Positions 5,550-10,275 of a stretch of 10,275 nucleotides of DNA are shown here, in pieces. Within the stretch, counting starts at the first letter, position 1; each line of letters starts with the position of its first letter. The stretch is taken from NCBI GenBank assembly GCA_002389175.1, contig DGNZ01000024.1:1-10275 (forward strand), written 5' to 3'. The DNA is from Rhodospirillaceae bacterium UBA4479 (GTDB lineage: Bacteria > Pseudomonadota > Alphaproteobacteria > Rhodospirillales > Casp-alpha2). The notes beneath the pieces are model-generated. The model did no database searches. It was not told the origin of the DNA and worked only from the letters and a program-made list of their open reading frames with translations. Made by a program: the position numbers and the translations under genes.

Positions 5550-6352
5550 TCATCGGCGTCCTGATCACGGGGCGCCGATATCCCATATCTAAATGCCCAC
5601 CCAAGGCCGTCCAGGGTGCTCGTCTCGGGCACATATTCGCAACCGATGACACCACCGTAGCCGATCATATCGCACGCTTCGAAAAACGCGTTGTAGTCAT
5701 AGGTACCGCTGCCGGGTTCATGCCGTCCCGGATAACCCGCGATTTGCATGTGCCTGATCACATCGAAATTCGCACGAAGCCCCTCGATCGGGTCTTCGTC
5801 ATTCATCAATGCGTGATAGGCATCGTATTGCAGGGCCACGTTGGGGGCATCGATCATGGCCAAGATCGCCCGCGCTTGTGCCGTTCGCTGAACCAAATAC
5901 CCCGGAACATCTTGGCCGTTGATGGGTTCGATCAAAATGGTGATGTCCAGCGACTCCGCCAGCTTGGCTGCGAAGTTCAAATTATCGACATATTGCGCCG
6001 TGGCGTAGTCCTCTCGGCCAGGCCCAACGATACCGGACATGATATGAATTTGCGGGCACTTCAGCGCCGTCGCCCACTCCAGGGCATCGATGATCGATTC
6101 TTTGAAGTCATCAACACGATCAGGCAACGCGGCGATTCCCCGCTCGCCCGAGGCGCGATCCCCCGCCGGGGCATTGATCAACACCATTTTTAAATCAAAG
6201 TCCTGCAGATATCCCCACATGGTCGATTTATCCTCGCCATACGGAAACTGGTGTTCAACGTGGCGAAATCCCGCAGACTGCGCCGCTTGGAACCGATCCC
6301 AGAACGGTATTTCTTGAAACATATACATAAAATTGGCGGAGAACTGCGGCAC
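5546..6352 (-). CDS. hyi: Hydroxypyruvate isomerase family TIM-barrel protein
   Basis: A 268-aa xylose-isomerase-like TIM barrel resembling hydroxypyruvate isomerase, which interconverts hydroxypyruvate and tartronate semialdehyde in glyoxylate metabolism. Conserved landmarks are PQFSANFMYMF at the N-terminus, FPYGED, NAPAGDRASGERGIAALP, LIEPING, QYDAYH, HMQIAGYPGRHEPGSG and IGCEYVPETSTLDGLGW. Probable metal ligands are Glu142, Asp177, Gln203 and Glu239. Start choice: an ATG at 6421 gives a 291-aa frame, but its 23 extra residues do not look like the family, it has no ribosome binding site, and the extra codons cover an FNR-type box belonging to hemN. The GTG at 6352 aligns with the normal N-terminus (Val-Pro-Gln-Phe-Ser-Ala-Asn), with a weak AAAGA upstream. 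The stop overlaps that of the FAH gene (TTAG, 5546-5549). Paralogues (OtnI and related isomerases) are possible alternatives. Confidence 0.88.
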   Translation of the reverse strand: MPQFSANFMYMFQEIPFWDRFQAAQSAGFRHVEHQFPYGEDKSTMWGYLQDFDLKMVLINAPAGDRASGERGIAALPDRVDDFKESIIDALEWATALKCPQIHIMSGIVGPGREDYATAQYVDNLNFAAKLAESLDITILIEPINGQDVPGYLVQRTAQARAILAMIDAPNVALQYDAYHALMNDEDPIEGLRANFDVIRHMQIAGYPGRHEPGSGTYDYNAFFEACDMIGYGGVIGCEYVPETSTLDGLGWAFRYGISAPRDQDADD

Positions 6353-6388
6353 ATCAAATCTTTCAGTTGAACACGGTGAATATCGTGA

Positions 6389-6402
6389 TTGATCCAAGTC
6401 AA
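6389..6402. promoter_or_regulatory. FNR/FixK-type anaerobox upstream of hemN
   Basis: TTGATCCAAGTCAA fits the FNR-family consensus TTGAY-N4-RTCAA with all ten half-site bases. Its centre is 40.5 bp upstream of the A of the hemN ATG, which is the spacing of a class II activator site if transcription starts at or next to the start codon. FNR/FixK control of hemN is well established in alphaproteobacteria. Confidence 0.75.
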
Positions 6403-6424
6403 TGCTGACCAAACCCGGCATCGA

Positions 6425-6430
6425 CAGAAT
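6425..6430 (+). promoter_or_regulatory. Candidate hemN -10 element
   Basis: CAGAAT matches TATAAT at four of six positions. It ends 5 nt before the ATG at 6436 and is correctly placed relative to the FNR box for class II activation. It predicts a transcript beginning at or beside the start codon. Confidence 0.4.
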
Positions 6431-6435
6431 ACATT

Positions 6436-7785
6436 ATGATTGAACACTTACTTGAAAAATACGCTGTTGGCGTGCCGCGTTATACGAGCTATCCGACAGC
6501 ACCGCACTTTTCCGAAACCGTGACCGCCGATACCTATGCCAATTGGCTTTCGGATTTATCTGATCCCCAACCCATTTCGCTTTATATGCACATCCCGTAT
6601 TGCGAGGAAATGTGTTGGTACTGCGGCTGTTTGACCAAAATCGTCAAACGCTATGCCCCGATCTCAAGCTACGTAGACACCTTGACCGCAGAGATTGATC
6701 TGGTTGCCGCGCACCTACCGGGGAAGTTTAAGGCAGGTGCCGTTCACTGGGGTGGTGGCAGTCCCACCATCTTAAAAGCGGACGATTGGAAGCGCACATT
6801 CGAAATATTACACAAACGATTCGAATTCGGATCAGATGCCGACATCGCCGTTGAAATGGACCCCCGCACCACCACGCCTGAATACGTTGCGGCACTTGCA
6901 GAATGCGGCGTCAATCGCGTCAGCATCGGTGTTCAGGATTTCGACGAGAATGTTCAAAAGGCCATCAATCGTATTCAGCCGTATGAGGTCACCGCGCGTG
7001 TGGTCGGTTGGCTTCGCGATGCCGGGATCACCAACATCAATCTAGATCTGATGTATGGCCTGCCGCATCAAACAGTTGCGCTCGTCGAAGACATGACAGA
7101 AAAGGCCTTATCGCTAGCACCGACACGCATCGCCCTGTTCGGGTATGCCCATGTGCCGTGGATGAAAAAACATCAACGACTGATTCCCACTGAATTATTA
7201 CCGGATACGTTGGAGCGGTATCGCCAAAGCGAGACCGCAGCGAAAATGCTGGTCGAGGCGGGATTCAATCGCATTGGATTGGATCACTTCGCCGCCCCCA
7301 AAGACACCATGACGCGGGCCGCCCAAGACGGCAGCCTGCGCCGGAACTTCCAGGGCTATACGACGGATACATCCGATACCATGCTGGGGTTCGGCGCGTC
7401 GTCCATTGGCAACATGCCGCAGGGCTATGTGCAGAACACATCCGCCATCGCGAACTATACACGGTCTGTTTCTAATGGTGAATTGCCGATTGCCCGCGGC
7501 CTTAAGGTCTCGGCCGAAGACAGGCTGCACCGCGATGCCATCAACATGCTGATGTGTGATTTACGGTTGGACGTCGCGGCCCTGTGTGAACAGCACGGTG
7601 TCGCGGATTCCAGATTGGACTTCGTCTTTGAGCGCTTGGCCAATCCATTAAAAGACGGCTTGATGACGTTGAATGGCCGCACCATTCAGGTCACCGATGC
7701 CGGGCGTCCGTTGGTCCGTGTGATCGCTGCCGCGTTCGATGAATATCTGGCACATGCCAAGGCGCGGCATTCCATCGCAATTTAA
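6436..7785 (+). CDS. hemN: Oxygen-independent coproporphyrinogen III oxidase (HemN)
   Basis: A 449-aa radical-SAM enzyme that decarboxylates coproporphyrinogen III to protoporphyrinogen IX without oxygen, in cytoplasmic heme synthesis. The N-terminal GVPRYTSYPTAPHFSE is the true-HemN signature that separates it from HemW. The 4Fe-4S motif is C56-x3-C60-x2-C63-x-C65, including the fourth Cys typical of genuine HemN. Further hallmarks are WGGGSPT, VEMDPRTTT, RVSIGVQDF, NLDLMYGLPHQT, GLDHFA and RRNFQGYTT, plus a C-terminal HemN domain with RDAINMLMCDLRLD. The length is normal. No Shine-Dalgarno sequence precedes the ATG. With the FNR box and -10 immediately upstream, translation from a leaderless mRNA is plausible. 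It is divergent from hyi and convergent with the ELM1-family gene, with only 8 bp between stops. Confidence 0.97.
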   Translation: MIEHLLEKYAVGVPRYTSYPTAPHFSETVTADTYANWLSDLSDPQPISLYMHIPYCEEMCWYCGCLTKIVKRYAPISSYVDTLTAEIDLVAAHLPGKFKAGAVHWGGGSPTILKADDWKRTFEILHKRFEFGSDADIAVEMDPRTTTPEYVAALAECGVNRVSIGVQDFDENVQKAINRIQPYEVTARVVGWLRDAGITNINLDLMYGLPHQTVALVEDMTEKALSLAPTRIALFGYAHVPWMKKHQRLIPTELLPDTLERYRQSETAAKMLVEAGFNRIGLDHFAAPKDTMTRAAQDGSLRRNFQGYTTDTSDTMLGFGASSIGNMPQGYVQNTSAIANYTRSVSNGELPIARGLKVSAEDRLHRDAINMLMCDLRLDVAALCEQHGVADSRLDFVFERLANPLKDGLMTLNGRTIQVTDAGRPLVRVIAAAFDEYLAHAKARHSIAI

Positions 7786-7793
7786 ATCACGTC

Positions 7794-8789
7794 TTAGACG
7801 AACCCTCGGGCACGGATTTCTGACGCGATGTTTTCGGCAACGCTGAGCTTTTGCGGTGCCCATTCAAGATCAATCGTCCCCTCGAACGGCTTGGCGTATC
7901 CCCCATCATAAAGGGATTGATGCAGGCGCGCGTGCTTTGGCGTGATCAATTCTGGCGGCGCAAAGATATAAACGGGCTTGCCCGTCGCACAGGCTTCCGA
8001 ACACATGGATACGGATTCGCCCGTCACGATGATCGCGTCGGCCAATGCCAGATATCCAGTATACGGATTTTCATCATCGCTATCCCAACGATGCAGCATC
8101 GCCGAACCATCCAAGATTTTGGAAATCGTATTCACCGCATCACCTGTACGGCGGCTGGTTGTGACCAACAAACTGCCCTGCGTCTGGATGGCGATGTGAT
8201 TGATCTGCTGACACAAGGTGCGCGCCATGTCATCGCTAAAGGTGCGACGTCGGGTGCTGCCACCGATCATCACGGCTATGCGTGGTGCCTTTGCGGGATT
8301 TAGTCTTTCCGACCAAGCGGCCACAGCGGATTCTAATCTCACAGGCGTCATGCCGTGCGGCGCACCAGCGATCACCAGCGTATTGGAACCTTCATCTGGC
8401 TGATCATGGGCAGGCAAACACATCAAATCGAAATCATCACGCCCCGAACCTGGATCCATGATTTGGACAAGACGTGTGGTGTTACCTGATTGCGCCTTGA
8501 TCCACCGTGCGATGGGTGCCGTGCGGCGCCCCGCTGAAACCACCAATGTCGGCCACGGCGGTTGCAGCGCCTTTTTCGATGATGGTGTCAGGCCGTTCAA
8601 CGACGCACCCAAAATGATATTGGGCAATTTCGCAGCGGGGCCGTATTGCAGTTCGATCTCGGTCACAGGTAATCCGAGCGCACCCGTCACGCCGAGCGCC
8701 TGGCTTCTGTTGCCAGCGCGGTCATCAAGTAAAACCCAAATGAGGGAATTTTCATTCAAAATCAGAACACCCACGTTGTCATTCTGCAC
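7794..8789 (-). CDS. ELM1-family (DUF1022) protein
   Basis: A 331-aa protein of the family named after plant ELM1, the mitochondrial fission factor. The bacterial members have no established function. The signature VLLDDRAGNRSQALGVTGALG is at about 19-39, then LPNIILGASLNGL (55-67), VSAGRRTAPIARW (84-96), the nucleotide-loop-like MIGGSTRRRTF (174-184) and TGESVSMCSEACATGKPVYIF (256-276). The last motif resembles the C-terminal donor-binding segment of GT-B glycosyltransferases, so a sugar-nucleotide role is possible (inference). There is no signal peptide. The start at 8789 is a GTG with only weak GGGA upstream; the first 15 residues are unlike the family and a later start is possible. It lies 18 bp downstream of the cyclase gene on the same strand, so it is probably co-transcribed with it. 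Confidence 0.85.
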   Translation of the reverse strand: MQNDNVGVLILNENSLIWVLLDDRAGNRSQALGVTGALGLPVTEIELQYGPAAKLPNIILGASLNGLTPSSKKALQPPWPTLVVSAGRRTAPIARWIKAQSGNTTRLVQIMDPGSGRDDFDLMCLPAHDQPDEGSNTLVIAGAPHGMTPVRLESAVAAWSERLNPAKAPRIAVMIGGSTRRRTFSDDMARTLCQQINHIAIQTQGSLLVTTSRRTGDAVNTISKILDGSAMLHRWDSDDENPYTGYLALADAIIVTGESVSMCSEACATGKPVYIFAPPELITPKHARLHQSLYDGGYAKPFEGTIDLEWAPQKLSVAENIASEIRARGFV

Positions 8790-8807
8790 AGCATCCCATT
8801 GGACACT

Positions 8808-10275
8808 TCAGAAGGTCAAACAGTTGGCGACTTGCTCCGCTTTGTAAACCGTCATGGAGCCTGCGCGACCCCGGACTTTGATCACCATTGTTGGCAATTC
8901 AGATGCATCAAAATTCGCTTTGTGCCGCAATGCCTCGCTGAATAACAATTGCACGCCATGGTCTTTGGTCTCACCCTCAAGACGCGCCGCCGTGTTCACC
9001 GTATCGCCGATCACCGTGACTTGCGTGGCGCTGCCATACCCCATGGTGCCGCGAATAACGGGCCCTGTATGCAGGCCGATTCCCAATCTCAAAGGCTCAT
9101 CCAAATCATTTACCAAGCGGGTGTTCATCTCGTCCAATTGCTCGGCCATGCCATGGGCGGCCTTCAACGCGTTCATCGCACCCATGGCAGGATCATCCTT
9201 GTCGCCAAACGTCGCCATGATTCCATCGCCAATGTACTTGTCGATCTTGCCACCGTTTGCCTCGATCACCTTGCCCATGGTTTCGAAATACTGGTTGAGC
9301 AAATAAATAACATCAAACGGAAGCTTCTTTTCAGATAACGTCGTGAAGCCGCGAAGGTCAGCGAACATGACGGTCAACTCAACCTCGTGACCCATCGTAA
9401 ATTGACCAGGCCGCAAGGCTTCTGCAGCGGTGACATCGGGCGGCAACAACGGCTCACAGATAATATCCTTGGTGGGTTTTAGCTGGCACGCCAATCGTAC
9501 GTTCGCAGGCAAACCTAGTTTGCGCAGAATCCGAGACTCTTCTTCGCCGGGTGCTGCGCAGGCCCCTTGGGCGGGATCAATCAGCCGAACCCGACATGTC
9601 GAACAGCGCGCCCGCCCCCCACATACCGATGCGTGCGGAATGCCAGCAGCCTTAAAGGCTTCTAATAATGTCGCCCCCGATTCGATCACGACACGCTGGC
9701 CCGTGGTTTGATGCATGGCACGAACCATGGACTTTCTATTTGCAATAAATTGGCGCACGTAACGCAAAACGAATACCGTCAAGACAGCAGCAACATAGCC
9801 GTACATCCAATTGTCGCGAACCTCGAATAAATGCCGAACCGCATCGTTATCGGGAAACTTGATCGCCTGAAGCAGGCCAAACAACCAACTGGGATCTTCG
9901 ACCAATCGAAGGACTTCCAACCCTGCAGATACAAACCCAGAGATCGCCAATACGGGGAGAACCAACGCCAACATATAAAGCTGCGTCGACCAACGCGCAT
10001 ACCATGGCTTCACCTTTAACCAGTGATGAATGCCCGTGCAGCCATGGGCCCAGGCGACGCACAACAACGTGACCTTCAGCCATGTCTTGGTCGCATCGAA
10101 ATGCCAGTCTGATGCCAGCACATACGCGTAATTGGGCTCTAAGCCGAACGCCAGACGGGCATACGCGGTGCCGACCGCATGATCGGCAATCAGCAACGGG
10201 ATGAGCAATCCCAAAGTCAACTGGCTCCATTGCCATATCGGCATTTTGAGGGTTCTGCGGGAATATATAACCCAT
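8808..10275 (-). CDS. Membrane-anchored 2Fe-2S ferredoxin-adenylate cyclase, 5' end outside window
   Basis: A class III nucleotide cyclase with three parts; numbering is from the internal ATG at 10244. The membrane part (about 1-170) has several hydrophobic helices and conserved-looking His (DHAVG; AHGCTGIHHW), perhaps heme ligands. Next is an adrenodoxin-spaced 2Fe-2S domain with C208-x5-C214-x2-C217 and C253. The C-terminal cyclase domain has metal-binding Asp296 (FADLRGFT) and Asp340 (YIGDG), Lys336 and Thr410 at the base-selecting positions (the Lys/Thr pair indicates ATP), and transition-state Asn417 and Arg421 (NTAAR). All catalytic positions are present, so one chain should form an active homodimer. 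The product would be cAMP, with output probably tied to redox state through the FeS cluster. The frame stays open upstream of 10244 to the window edge, and the family normally has another N-terminal helix, so the gene is partial here. Confidence 0.92.
   Translation of the reverse strand, partial: WVIYSRRTLKMPIWQWSQLTLGLLIPLLIADHAVGTAYARLAFGLEPNYAYVLASDWHFDATKTWLKVTLLCVAWAHGCTGIHHWLKVKPWYARWSTQLYMLALVLPVLAISGFVSAGLEVLRLVEDPSWLFGLLQAIKFPDNDAVRHLFEVRDNWMYGYVAAVLTVFVLRYVRQFIANRKSMVRAMHQTTGQRVVIESGATLLEAFKAAGIPHASVCGGRARCSTCRVRLIDPAQGACAAPGEEESRILRKLGLPANVRLACQLKPTKDIICEPLLPPDVTAAEALRPGQFTMGHEVELTVMFADLRGFTTLSEKKLPFDVIYLLNQYFETMGKVIEANGGKIDKYIGDGIMATFGDKDDPAMGAMNALKAAHGMAEQLDEMNTRLVNDLDEPLRLGIGLHTGPVIRGTMGYGSATQVTVIGDTVNTAARLEGETKDHGVQLLFSEALRHKANFDASELPTMVIKVRGRAGSMTVYKAEQVANCLTF

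Noticed and set aside
5720..6193. 157-codon plus-strand open frame inside hyi
   Set aside because: It is antisense to a confidently identified isomerase, has no ribosome binding site evident, and its Arg/His-rich translation is typical of a shadow frame.
9847..10275. 142-codon minus-strand frame beginning at the right edge
   Set aside because: It overlaps the cyclase membrane domain in another frame. The cyclase frame gives coherent hydrophobic helices and stays open to the edge, so this is a shadow.

Overview
The window looks like chromosomal DNA of an alphaproteobacterium, probably Rhodospirillales-like or a relative. The reasons are a short ParE-type topoisomerase subunit, an LdtR-like MarR regulator, an ELM1-family protein, a membrane-anchored cyclase with a 2Fe-2S domain, a GTTC-N7-GTTC (alphaproteobacterial LexA type) operator, and an inverted pair of the common TCCCGG/CCGGGA palindromic repeat. 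It is mostly housekeeping DNA. No phage, transposase, CRISPR array, tRNA or rRNA is visible.

Layout. Positions 1-327 hold no convincing gene, only the inverted repeat pair (160-266). Next are a small two-helix membrane protein (328-750, +) and, convergent with it, a secreted protein of unknown function (747-1142, -). A 187-bp divergent region (1143-1329) carries three GTTC half-sites at exact 11-bp spacing. It is followed by a 31-codon gene (1330-1425, +) for a hydrophobic peptide with a good ribosome binding site. Then come yciA thioesterase (1422-1844, -), parE (2006-4087, +), an LdtR-like MarR regulator (4102-4560, -), an FAH-family enzyme (4707-5549, +), hydroxypyruvate isomerase (5546-6352, -), hemN (6436-7785, +), an ELM1-family gene (7794-8789, -) and a ferredoxin-adenylate cyclase running off the right edge (8808-10275, -).

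Most interesting signal: the 31-aa single-helix membrane peptide behind an apparent triple LexA half-site array. This matches the architecture of known SOS-induced membrane micropeptides: Caulobacter SidA, a 29-aa division inhibitor, and E. coli TisB, a 29-aa toxin. I therefore propose an SOS-controlled micropeptide that normal gene calling would miss.

Other links: an FNR-type box sits about 40 bp upstream of the hemN start codon, as expected for the oxygen-independent heme enzyme. It implies that hemN mRNA is leaderless and that the neighbouring isomerase starts at an internal GTG. The FAH enzyme and the isomerase are convergent and may both act on small 2-oxo acids. The cyclase and the ELM1 gene are 18 bp apart and probably co-transcribed. 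Five convergent gene pairs have either a 4-bp overlap of their stop codons (three cases) or a gap of at most 14 bp.
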